Positions 18,666-30,307 of a stretch of DNA of 64,000 bases are shown here, in pieces. Under the pieces are notes generated by a model. It did not search any database and was not told the origin of the DNA. It saw nothing but the letters and a program-made list of their open reading frames with translations. The position numbers were made by a program, and so were the translations under genes. The stretch lies in contig CM055105.1 in NCBI GenBank assembly GCA_029204225.1, positions 49,419,227 through 49,483,226 of the forward strand, in the 5' to 3' direction. The first letter of the stretch is position 1. The number at the start of each line of letters is the position of its first letter. This DNA comes from Diphasiastrum complanatum. Taxonomy: Eukaryota > Streptophyta > Lycopodiopsida > Lycopodiales > Lycopodiaceae.

Positions 18666-19870
18666 TGGTTGTGTGGAGATCATCACCCCTTTAGCAATGA
18701 TCTTGCCATCCTTCTTGATGTTACATGTATTTGTGGCGAACTCCACAATCAAACCATTTTCAAGCAATTGCCCTACACTAAGCAAGTTCTTAGTGATACT
18801 GAAAATGTAAAGCACTCCATCAATCTTGATCTTCCTTGAAGATCCCAAGCATAAAGGTATGGATCCTATTCCTTCTATCTTATAAGAATAATTATTTGCT
18901 GTAAAAATTTACGTGATAGGTCCTTCATAGGTAGATAACATTGAGAAATACTCCCTCTTACTTGTCATGTGGGAGCTGGCCCCACTATCTATCCACCAAG
19001 GGTCTTCACCTCTTATGCTTGAAGATGAGAAACTTGACATCATGATGAAATCTTCTTGAGAGCTCTCCTCTTCCTCTTGACCAAGGTTTGCTTGACTTTG
19101 AGTTTGCTTCTTCTTGAAGCACTCCGAGGCATAGTGCCCCGTCTTGCCACAAAAGTAGCATTTGATCTTCGACTTATCCTTCTTTGGCTTGCTCGAGCTT
19201 TGACTTGGTTCTTCTTGAATGCAACACCTTTGCCTTTGGATTTTCTCTTGATCTTGATGAAAAGAGCCTTGTCATCTCCATCATTGAGGGAGATCTTCTC
19301 CATCCTTGACTTGATGTGAGTTCTCCTACTCTCCTCGGCCATGAGGACTCTTTGGAGATCTTCAAGTGAAGGCAACTTGCCCATGATTGCATAGCCTTGC
19401 ACCAAGTTAGCAAAATCCATACTTAAACCATTCAAGATTGGTTGAACAAGTTCACTTTCCTTAATGGAATCTCCTATGTAAGCAAGCTCTTTGTTTAAGT
19501 CCTTGACTCTCAGCACATATGGATTTGATTATTCAAGGATATCAACCTTGAAGTATTCTTGGATTCATATATCTTTTGAAGAGTTTCCCATGATTCTTGA
19601 GCCAAGATGCAAGCACCTACCTCCTTAAGAAGCTCATGAGCTACATTCATTTTATACAATGGAGAGCAACCTTGCACCTCCTTTTGTATTTTGTAGCTTC
19701 TTGAGGGTGAATAGGCTCATCCTCTTAGCCACTCACGATATCCATTAGATCTTGTAAAATAAGGATTGATTCCATTCTTAGCTTCCAAATCGAATAATTA
19801 GAAGCATTCAATCTATCATGTGAATCCAAAAGATATGCATTCATTGATCTCAACTTCACAAGGATATAGG
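18666..19870 (-). pseudogene. Copia gag-protease relic C1a
   Basis: Reading leftward, the gag N-terminus is MNAYLLDSHDRLNASNYSIW and LRMESILILQDLMDIVSG, followed by a stop, then KIYESKNTSRLISL, LRVKDLNKELAYIGDSIKES, PILNGLSMDFANLVQGYAIM and LPSLEDLQ. A basic linker and a zinc-knuckle region follow. The protease part is cut to the KIDGVLYIFSITKNLLSVGQ region. Several stops and frameshifts; integrase and RT are absent. It shares clear homology with the intact gag at 62753. Confidence 0.8.
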
Positions 19871-20859
19871 ATTCACCTAACCTGAACCAAAAGGAATCAT
19901 ATGCACATAAATATCAGTTGAATCATCATGCAATAATCAATCCAAATATCTCACAAATCAAGCAAAATTGAACACAATCTTGACTAGAATTGCATTAACT
20001 TGATGAGCACTTGTCAAAAACTTTGGGCTGACCTTAAAATTTAATTTCTAAGATCTCAATAAGTCTAAGAACTAACTATTACAGTACCAAAGATAAGGAT
20101 CTACATTCCTTTTGACTGATTGAAAACTACGTGGTAGACCTATGTCCCTTTGTGTGAATATTTTATGGATCCAAACATCTAGTGTGTGGCTATTAGGCTA
20201 GAGATAGCATGATATATTAATCTCAACATCAATTGGAGCGAGCTTCCGATCCACTTGAACACGAAACTTACCAGACTATTTGCTTCATGATGTAAATGTG
20301 AATCCAACTTATCAACAGTGTGCACAATGTATCACTATCTTCATGTGGCAGAAAGTGAGAGATGTGAGACACTTTACCACAAACAGGCTTGAAAAAATTG
20401 GAAGGTAATTTGGTTGTACAAGAAGCAAGCGTTAAAGATTGTGCTCTCTTTCTCTTACCTTAAATGGTGCAAAAAAGCTACTAGAATATCGAACCAATAA
20501 TATCACAAGCTACATTCATATGTGCTAAGATAACACGAAAGTGCAGCACAATTTGCTTATAATAGGCTACTTGCAAATGATCATAATCATGGTGAGCTGC
20601 AAACTCGATCTTTGTCATTACAAATTAGCCTACACTTGGTATAAATAGCATCATTTCTACCAAAAAGAAACTTTCAGAGGAAGTTGATTTGTAGAAAAAC
20701 TAGAACTTCAACCTTAGAAAAGTCTTTAAGAATCTAGGTCCTTAATTTTCTCATTTGGTGTAGCTATGTATGTAAGCAAATGTTGCAGAACATTACAAAA
20801 AGTCACAATATCACGCTTTACTGCGATGCTGCCATGCATCCTTTTATGGAAATGAAAAC
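19871..20859. repeat. Copia leader plus flank repeat
   Basis: Sequence upstream of the gag start on the minus strand, then the shared GGATCCAAACATCTAGTGTG flank and a tract (about 20330-20800) found before gene G in most units (34350-34850, 36880-37380, 54560-55760). No gene is seen. Confidence 0.65.
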
Positions 20860-22635
20860 GAACTCTGATGGGAGAAGATTTGATGCTGGCACTTCCTTCT
20901 TTAGGCATGGAAATGGAATTCAGAAGCTTTGAAAAGCTATATCTTCAAAGGATCGATTTTCCATCTTTTAATGGCGATGTATCATTCGCTACGACCGTGC
21001 TTGATTACTCCTTCGCATCCTTGGACACCATCTACATACATCCACCACGGATCCAGAGTGCCATCATCATTCATTTTCAAAAACCCTAAGCTGCCGAGAT
21101 CTGCTACATTACACAAAAATCGTCACATCTAGCACGAGCCAAATGTTGAGGGGTAGTGCTACTGGAGGTTGTCAAAACCACACATTCAACACCGATTTGT
21201 ATTTAAAGCACTCTACTAGTACGTTATCGCAAAGAAACATCATCTTTTCCACATCCTATGAGAGCAACATTGCTCCAAATTTTTCCACAAATTTCTATTC
21301 TCCATACACTATCGAGCAATACTCTACATACACTGCTCATAGAGCCGCGCTCCCATACTCTGCAATCACTGTGGACCGAGCCGAGCATACATACTCTGCA
21401 TTCGCTGTGGAACGAGCTCACCGTCCATACTCTGCATACAAAGTTGACTGAGCCGAGTCCATCAAAAGTTGACCGATCCGAAGCCCTCCATAGTCGATCG
21501 AGCAGAGACTCCACTTGTCTGTTACCAGAGCCGAACCTTCAACAGATTCATCAACCGAGTCCATAACATGTCTGCCAGAACATCTTCCAGTTCTGATGAC
21601 CCAACTCAAGACAAAATTGACATCACCATGGAAAGCCTCGATATCTCTGAGATGAACACTTGGTACCAGGTGGCACACTAGTTTCTGAGCCACATAGAGT
21701 TCCAACTTCCTCTTTTCAGTGGCTATCAGAGCCCATTTCTATTGCATATTGCTTATAACCACACTGACAGATTTTCCAGTTCATGCTATCTCCTAACCAA
21801 AATTTTGTTTATATTATCCCTATTTCTGGAGCTGACCTCAATACATTTGGCTTCCTTAGGGGACCAAACACAGTCAACAGGACCCTCAAAAAGATTGAAT
21901 CCACAGCATACTTCAAATACATAGACCCCTCAGTGGACAAATGGAAACAAAAAGATGGTTACCGTATCGAGGTCATAAATGATAAGCCCTTAGCTGCTCC
22001 ATGCGCCTATCTAACGAAATATACATAGCGCTATAGGTCCAAGATCATACGTATCCCCATGAAACTATTCCACATGATGGCTGATTATAGACTACACGAT
22101 CAGAACCTTTATGACTGGGCCAAGTTTGCTTCCAACTGCGACCATGACTATATCAAGAACAAGCAAACCTCCAGTTATTGGGCTATCTTCTGATAGATGT
22201 CACTGTAGCAGTTGAGCCACCGACCTCGAGTTTGAGACCACTTGATGCTAGCAGATAAAAGCTTGGGAGACTCCCTCAGAACCAGCCAAGAATACCAACT
22301 CTACTTCCAGGCCTATTGCAACAGATTCCACGCAAGCGGCTTCTCAAAAAAGAAAGAGTTCTTTCTCTCCACAAGGGCCAACTGCAAAGCACCAAACGAT
22401 CGGCCTAGTGAAGCTTACATCGAGAGAGACACCCATATCCTCTATGTCACAGACGAAGGATCATTCTGCTGAAGAGTCTTTTGCTCAACATGAAGACACC
22501 ACCACACTGGTCCAACCACCACCAACACAACAATCCAGGCAAAGGACCAAGATACGAGCGAAGCGTCATGCTTCATCAGATGAAAGAGACTCAGATGATA
22601 TGGAGCTTGACCTCACTAGTAACGTATGTAGTTAA
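20860..22635 (+). pseudogene. Gene G relic, copy B
   Basis: Leader with a 36-bp tandem repeat (ACTCTGCA words at 21357, 21393, 21429), then ATG 21568. Blocks run in the same order as copy A, with NFVYIIPISGADLN in a second frame, a TAG at about 22026, and SLRTSQEYQLYFQAYCNRFH. The acidic tail RAKRHASSDERDSDDMELDL ends at SN before GTATGTAG. The SEAYIERDTH and SAEESFAQHEDTTTLV blocks overlap in different frames here and in copy D, so either an intron or an old frameshift separates them. Function unknown. Confidence 0.6.
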
Positions 22636-23174
22636 CTGGAAGTTGGGTAGCCGCAACGCGTGGGGTCCATACTTCAAGATTCTATTTTCTACCATTAACT
22701 AACATAACTTCTCATGTAAATGCAAATCGTATTGCACATCAAACTTTTCTTTCCATTTACTCAAAGCGTTCACATAAAAGAAAAACAGTCTTATGAATCT
22801 GAAAATCATGGCAAGAAACTTTGAATATTTTTGACAATGAGCGCCAACGTGAATCTAAATTATTGAAATTCAGAAAATACGGAGTGTGTGGGATCAAATG
22901 GAGCGACAAGGTTATTTCAAACTTTTGCAATTGAAAAATTTGCAATTTCAACACACATCTATTGAAAAAATATTTCGCTTATTTTGCTCATAACTGCAAA
23001 GCTTTGATTTTGCATATAAAGCAAGAAACTTGGAGTGTGATGGAGCAAAAAGAGCGCCAAGGTCATTTCAAACTTTTCCAATTAATTTTTTTTTTATAAT
23101 TAAGACGAGTTTTAATAGCTTACAAGATATATAACAAGTTGGTTTTCTACTAGATTAATCTATCGATTATTAAG
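22636..23174 (+). other. Putative intron between gene G and gene K
   Basis: Starts in the GTATGT donor-like word after AAC (phase 0) and ends CGATTATTAAG before ATGTCTAAATATC-type sequence, also phase 0. It is conserved in three units (43511-44051, 57581-58123), is AT-rich, and has no shared open frame. Splicing is inferred from phase and signals only. Confidence 0.35.
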
Positions 23175-23490
23175 ATGTATAAATATCATCTCCATATTGA
23201 TCTTCCCACAGAATATGCTCCACTGTCGAGAAAAATTCTGAAAGGATCCACCTTACCAGCTCACCAACGGATGAAAGACAGGAAACAAGTTTCAAACAGG
23301 TTTTAAAGAAGATCATGAAATTCTATTTTGGATTTTTAGTAAAACAGAATATCCAGAGATAATTAAGAATCATATGAGCGACACACCACTCAATGTTCCT
23401 AGAACAGGTCATTTTAAGACGAAATGGTATTTGGTTCACACACCAAGAGCTACAGGGAGTGATAATCCAAAACTTAGCGAAATGTTTTAA
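23175..23490 (+). pseudogene. Gene K relic, internally deleted copy B
   Basis: The first 36 codons of K (HLHIDLPTEYAPL) run to GACAGGAAACA, then jump to AGTTTCAAACAGG in the last block (EILFWIFSKTEYPEIIKNHM...), losing about 1.38 kb relative to 9740-11120. The copies at 44052 and 58124 have the same join, so the deletion predates their spread. Confidence 0.7.
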
Positions 23491-23593
23491 CTGATCAAAC
23501 AACATTTATATAGCTAAAACCAATAAAACCCAACCCGTACACTCGTCGATCCAACTGCAGATCAGATCTATGGCGCATAATACAACCGTCCAC

Positions 23594-23969
23594 ACGTGTG
23601 AGACCACACATGCTACAATACACGTCAATCTGCCATTCGGCCACGTGCCCACATGAGCGAGCTAACACGTGCCAGAACACATGTCACCAAACCATTCGAC
23701 CACATGGCCACATGTGCAAGTTTCACACATGCGAATACATAAGTGTGGTCCCACACGTCAGGTACTGATTGGGCCACGTGACCACACGTGCGAGCCGATA
23801 CGTGCAAGAACACATGTCGGCCACGTGTCCCCACTTGGGATCCCACATGTGTTGATCCAAACGTGCTATTTCACACATGCGTATACAAACATGTGGTTCC
23901 ACATAATAACTATTGACTAGGCCACGTGTCACTGGGATTCACACGTGCCAACTTTTTTCTCCTATATAA
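23594..23969 (+). promoter_or_regulatory. G-box array with TATA box, copy B
   Basis: Same array, slightly shortened (about 20 bp lost after GAACACATGTCG at about 23819). TATATAA is at 23963-23969. It is followed by the shared leader. Confidence 0.65.
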
Positions 23970-24679
23970 GTCCATTCCCGGCGATTGTACAATGGCCGGT
24001 GATTCCAGGGATTTCAGAAAGGTCAACATACGACGAGTTGAGGCTACAACTACCAGGTCTAGTGTTGACGTATGCATTTGAGAAAGTGCCGATTATCAAT
24101 CCATGGCATTCCTTATTAATTACGAGTGTTTTTGAGATTGAGGGTTGGATCCTATAAAAATTAATTCCAACATAGCCTTGCAATCAGAAGAAGGCCACCA
24201 TATGATATCCTGACTGATCAAGAAATGCGTGTTTCTTGATTCTTGTTCTTTGAAATGCTTTCTAATTTAGCTTTTTATTTCTTGTTTCTTGATTTTGTTT
24301 GTTGCATGTTAGATTAGTTTCATTCAGAAGAATCTATTTCATTCAATTTTGCAGCAAGTAGGAGTAGGAATTTGTTAGGTGTTCATCCGAGTAATAGGCT
24401 AATCCATTTATGAGCATCAGAACTTGTATGTTTTCAAGTAATGTGAGTACAGTTCAGGAGTGAACGTTGCCCGAGTGTCCTCTGACAGGTTGGATATAAC
24501 TACAACATGATGAGATTTCTTTGCCTGAGTGGGTAATAAATCAGGAGGACTAATTCATAAGAAACTCGTGAAGCTTGATAATAAGCTGAAGTGAAACCCA
24601 ACCAAGAACGTGGCAAACTGTAACAGATCTTCAAGAGAAGAATCAATAGATTGATAGGGAATCAGTAAACAAGGTTTCT
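23970..24679 (+). repeat. Leader-like sequence downstream of G-box promoter, copy B
   Basis: Matches 2084-2789. The short frame at 23992-24081 (MAGDSRDFRKVNIRRVEATT..., 29 aa) is open, but its ATG is only 29 bp from the TATA start, so it may not be inside the transcript. No other gene. Confidence 0.5.
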
Positions 24680-25245
24680 ACATAAGCTTGCCATGTAGGT
24701 CTACCTCGTGGCAAGTCTTGCAACTTAGGGTTTGCAAACACGTAGGTCTAATATAGGCTTGTGTTGCAAGCCATCCAGACTTTGCCATGTAGGCCTGAGT
24801 GGATCTAGAGAGAGAAAGAGGGGTCTCATAAACTGCCAGGTAGCCAACCACATAGTCCTACCATAGGCTTGTGTGGTTTACCACATGGGCTACCATAGAC
24901 TTGTGTAGCAGGCCACATAGGCCTGCGATCAACCAAGGCTGTCATAGGTGCCCACTTGTCAAGTCACGTATGACTGCCATGTGGCAAATCATGCAGGCTT
25001 GGGGTTAGCCACGTGGCAAGCCACGTAGGCCCATCATAGGCTGGCAAGCCAACAGGCTCTGCCTACGTGGTCTGCTATTTGTGAAGCCTATCTCACACTA
25101 CCACATGGCAAGCCACGTAGGTCTACCACATGGCAAATCATGCAGGCTTGAGGGTTGCCATGTGGCAAGCCATGTAGGCCTACCATAACCTTGTATGTCA
25201 AGTCAACTGGGCCCTGTTCCACGTAGGCTTGAGTGGACCTAGAGA

Positions 25246-25281
<36 letters not shown>
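24680..25281 (+). repeat. Degenerate GCCATGTGG array and TA34 tract, copy B
   Basis: Array as at 2790, ending in a long TA repeat (25248-25281) in the position of the RT TATA box. Confidence 0.75.
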
Positions 25282-25283
<2 letters not shown>

Positions 25284-25342
25284 TGGGCTCAAATCTCTTG
25301 CCATAAAAACCAGCCAAGAAGATAAACTTTTTCAAACCCTAA

Positions 25343-25722
25343 ATGTGCCCTAAAAGACACAGAAAACAGCAAGTATCAAATCTAAAAAATCAGCACCAAA
25401 ATGTGTCGAAACCACACATTAGATGGATGCAGGAACTCGCCCTCCTACAAGCCTTGTGTGCTGAAAATTTCAGCCTGAAATTGCATTACAAACTCAAAAA
25501 ACCAGCAAGCAAAAAATTAGGTTACCCCCAAAAAAGCAATATTCCTTTGAATAGGATTGACGATTTGAAAACTATTATGACTAAAATGATTTGTTCGGCA
25601 TTTAAAATCGCCAAAATCAAATTGCTCAAATACAAACGAAAATCTGGAACCAATGATTTTAAATGGGTTTCAGAAAATACAGGTTCATATGAATGGAGTA
25701 CTATAGACCGCAAGAATACCTT
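25343..25722 (+). pseudogene. RT copy B, 5' half only
   Basis: MCPKRHRKQQV... to NTGSYEWSTIDRKNTL in one frame, without the frameshift of copy E. It is cut before the catalytic blocks at about 25722 and fused in frame to copia gag sequence (ENKDKRPVHQRQ...). The apparent 169-codon frame is therefore chimeric. Confidence 0.75.
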
Positions 25723-25868
25723 ATATGAGAACAAAGACAAACGACCTGTCCATCAAAGACAAATCCATGGCCCTGTACGCCAAGAAGAAAGACTATTCCA
25801 AGGGCAAGAATCAAGTGCAACAGCAACAGCAGAAGCCTCACACTCAAGGTGAGAATAGTGGATCGCTG
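25723..25868 (+). pseudogene. Second-family copia gag fragment, plus strand
   Basis: MRTKTNDLSIKDKSMALYAK, KKDYSKGKNQVQQQQQKPHT, then GENSGS. It is the inverted counterpart of 18479-18665 and is likewise fused to gene G sequence at the GGGAGTCTCCCAAGCTTTT word. Confidence 0.65.
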
Positions 25869-27240
25869 GTTCTGAGGGAGTCTCCCAAGCTTTTATCTCT
25901 AGTATCAACTGGTCTTGAACTCGAGGTCGGTGGCTCAACTGCTACAAAGTGACGTCTATCAGAAGATAGCCTAATAACGTGGAGGTTTGCTTGTTCTTGA
26001 TATAGTCATGGAGGCAGTTGGAAGCAAACTGGGCCCAGTCATAAAGGTTCTCATTGTGTAGTCTAGAATCAACCATCATGTGGAATAGTTTCATGGGGAT
26101 ACGGGTGATCTTGGACCTATAGCGCTGTGTATATTTCGTTAGATAGGCACATGGAGCAGCTAAGGGCTTATCATTTATGACCTCAATACGGTAACCATCT
26201 TTTTTTTCCATTTGTCCGCTGAGCGGTCTATGTATTTGAAGTATGCTATGGATTCAATTTTTTTGAGGGTCCTACTAACTGTGTTTGGTCCCTTAGGGAA
26301 GCCAAATGTATTGAGGTCAGCTCCAGAAATAGGGATAATATAAACAAAATTTAGTTTAGGAGGCAACATGAACTGGAAAATCTGTGGGTGTGGTTATAAG
26401 CAATATGCAATCGAAATGGGCTCTGATAGCCACTGATCAAAAGAGGAAGTTGGAACTCTATGTGTCTCAGGAACTAGTGTGCCTCCTGGAACGAAGTGTT
26501 CATCTCATAGATATTGAGGCTTTCCATGGTGATGTCAATTCTGTCTAGAGTTGGGTCATCAAAACTGGAAGATGTTGTGGCAGGCATGTTCTGGACTCGG
26601 TTGAGGACTCTGTTGAAGGTTCGGCTCTGGTAATAGACAAGTGGAGTCTCGGCTCCGTCGACTATGGAGAGCTTCGGATCGGTCGACTTTTGATGGACTC
26701 GTCTCGGTCAACTTTGTATGCAGAGTATGGACACTCAGCTCGGTCCATAGTGAATGCAGAGTATGGGGGCTCGGCCTTATGAGCAGTGTATGTAGAGTAT
26801 TGCTCGGCAGTGGATGGAGACTAGAAATCTGTAGAAAAATTTGGAGCAATGTCGTTCTGATAGAATGTGGAAACGATGATGTTTCTTCGTAGTAACGTAC
26901 TAGTAGTGAGCTTTCAACCCAGATCAGTGTTGAATGTGCGGTTGTGACAAGCTCCAGGAGCACTACCCCTCAGCATTTGGCTCGTGCTAGATGTGACGAT
27001 TTTTGTGTAATGTAGCAGATCTCGGTAGCTTAGGGTTTTCGAAAATGGATGAGATGGCGCTCCGGATCCGTGGTGGATGTATGTAGATGGTGTCCAAGGA
27101 TGCGAAGGAGTAATCAAGCACTGTCGTAGCGAATGATAGATCGCCACTAAAAGATGGAAAATCGATCCTTTGAGGTTATAGCTTGTCAAGGCTTCTGAAT
27201 TTCATTTCCATGCCTGAAGAAGGAAGTGCCAGCATCATAT
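25869..27240 (-). pseudogene. Gene G relic, inverted copy
   Basis: On the minus strand: leader (27240-26590), the MSATTS start region, NFVYIIPISGADLN, and DGYRIEVINDKPLAAPCAYL. Here the codon after KYT is CAG (QRYRSK...), not the TAG seen in copies A, B and D, which shows that the stop in the others is derived. The frame then continues to QTSTLLGYLLIDVTL. It belongs to an inverted block that extends to about 29307. Confidence 0.65.
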
Positions 27241-28377
27241 TCTTTTCCCATCAGAGTTTGTTTTCATTTCCTAAAAAGCATGCATGGCAGCATGGCAGTA
27301 AAGCGTGATATTGTGATTTTTTGTAATGTTCCCATGTATGTGATGATTTTTGTTGTTTAATTATATCGATGTGGATTGAAACTATGATAGCTTCGTGGTT
27401 GTCATTCGTAATAGTAAAAGTTGTTTTTCACCTTATCTTGGGGCAAGTTCACAAATAGCAAGGTAACAAATTGGGACTCGGCAAGAACTCACTCCAAATG
27501 ACTTTTTGAGCTTCACTAACTTATTCTCATGAATTTATCATTGTGTCTAACTTGCCATATACCAGTTTTATAAGTATTTGCTTGATCCTTTACTCTTAAA
27601 TGCACCATAATGCTACTCCCTTACTAGCCATAACTTCTTCACCGTAGCTCGGAACTGGGTCATGTTGGGTGTCGTTGAAAAAGCTCTCGTTGAGGGCTTT
27701 CTAATGGCACCGTAATCGTCTCTATCCGAGTTGCCGTTCAAGAGTTACACTGTTTTTTTGCTGAGTTGCATACTATACTACAAATAAAATGGCTTATTTA
27801 CGGGCTGCCCTGACACAAAATTACAATTCTTTTAAAAAGAAAAGAAAATCAATTTGAAGGAGCTACGTTACGTAGATTTCAAATTTGAGTGTTTTGATTG
27901 GACCATGTGGAAGAAACTTTTGAGAAAAAAAACAAAAGGTATGTTTTTGAAAAGCCCCTTTTGTGCTCAAATTTTCTGTAATGGTTGATAAGTTGGATTC
28001 ACATTTACATCATGAAGCAAATAATCTTGTAAGTTTTGTGTTCAAGTGGATCGAAAGCTCGCTCCAATGGATGTTGAGATTAATATATCATGCTATCTCT
28101 AGCCTAACAACCACACACTAGATGTTTGGATCCAGAAAATATTCACGCAAACACACATCAATATTAATCTACTTTCACGTTTTATTTCGTCACATCTCTT
28201 CGTGCTTATGCGACATGAAAAGCTCCCTTCAAACAAACCTGTGAATGTGCCTTTCCTGTTGCCTTAATTTCTCATGCACTACCTTTGTCTTGGGCAACTA
28301 AAATGTGATACAATTGTGACCTTTTCTCATGCTTATCTTTCTCCTATTCTTGGACAAGTAAAATTTGATTGTTGAAA
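27241..28377 (-). repeat. Flank repeat, inverted copy
   Basis: Reverse complement of the flank at the window start and at 50527-51640. No gene is seen. Confidence 0.8.
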
Positions 28378-28395
28378 GGGGGGGGGGGGGGGGGG
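28378..28395. repeat. G18 run upstream of gene P exon 1
   Basis: Eighteen G, 12 bp before the exon 1 ATG. The sister copies have C runs of other lengths on the plus strand near 17727 and 50540. Confidence 0.9.
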
Positions 28396-28407
28396 TGTAT
28401 AGTATAG

Positions 28408-29312
<905 letters not shown>

Positions 29313-30307
29313 TATAACTTCTCAAAGCATCTAGTATGAGCTACAAACAACACTTGGTAAGTCTTAAGACTTGGAGAGTAAAGAGTTATGCATTTGTCAA
29401 ATACTTTTACACCTAGCATTTGGCAAGTTAGACGCAATGGTAGTAATTATAAGAATGAGTTAGACAAGCTTGTGAAGCCATCTAGAGGTGATTTGTTGTT
29501 TAGTTGCCTAGCTACATATCAAGCTACCCCAAGTTACCAAACAATTTACTATTATTTTGAGTGACAACCATGAAGCTATCATGATTTGAAATGACATCAA
29601 TATATTAAGCTACTCCCAAGTTGACCCTTTCCCAGGAAGCTTCTCTCTTGAAACTATAGCAAAAAGCTCTTATTCAAAGGAATAGTCAAGGGTCGAGTAC
29701 TTATCATACGAGATGAAGACCAACAAGTAGGGCAAGGAAAGAAGATGTACGGTTTACTTTGCTATGTGCTTGGAGGTATGCTGAGCATGCTTGGAATATG
29801 AAGAACATGTGTTTTCAAAAAATATTAGTAGTCTCACAAAAAGGCTTGGAGTAACATTAGAATTTGGAAGTGGTGCGCCTACTTTGGATGGATGATCACT
29901 AACAACCAATTTTTGTCTAGTCCTTTTGCCGTGATATGTTCCCTCTTGTCGATATGATATTTTCATTGTGTGCCTAAATATTTCTTGAACAGAATATGTG
30001 TAACCTAATTATTGTTGATTTTGATTTAATGGGCATTCAATGTTCATTTAATACATTAAATCAAATATCAACGATGAGAACATATATATATACACAACGG
30101 GAAGAAGGTATATCTAGATCATAGATTATGAACTAAAGTGGACATTTCAAAAGCAGTGGAGAGATAGATTAGCAGTTGAGTGCCATATACATTGGCCCTA
30201 GATGACTATAATGGTCAATCTTAAAAGCTCCAATCAACAAATGTTGATGTTTTCAATGTACTCAATTCAAAAAATTGCGCCTAAAGGATTTTCTTCATAA
30301 CATTTGT
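29313..30307. repeat. RT tail and flank downstream of gene P, copy at the inversion edge
   Basis: Collinear with 15225-16225 and 47753-48744, in + orientation. It therefore abuts an inverted block on its left and a direct block on its right. Contains the conserved 70-codon minus-strand frame (29754-29966). No other gene. Confidence 0.65.

Noticed and set aside
21718-21735. TGGCTATCAGAGCCCA in gene G as a primer-binding site
   Set aside because: It has one extra base against the TGGTATCAGAGC PBS, lies inside coding sequence (SGYQSPF), and no LTR end precedes it.
23992-24081. Small protein MAGDSRDFRKV... after the G-box promoter as a gene
   Set aside because: Its ATG lies about 29 bp from the TATA start, at or before the expected transcription start, and three of four copies are truncated or end at different stops.
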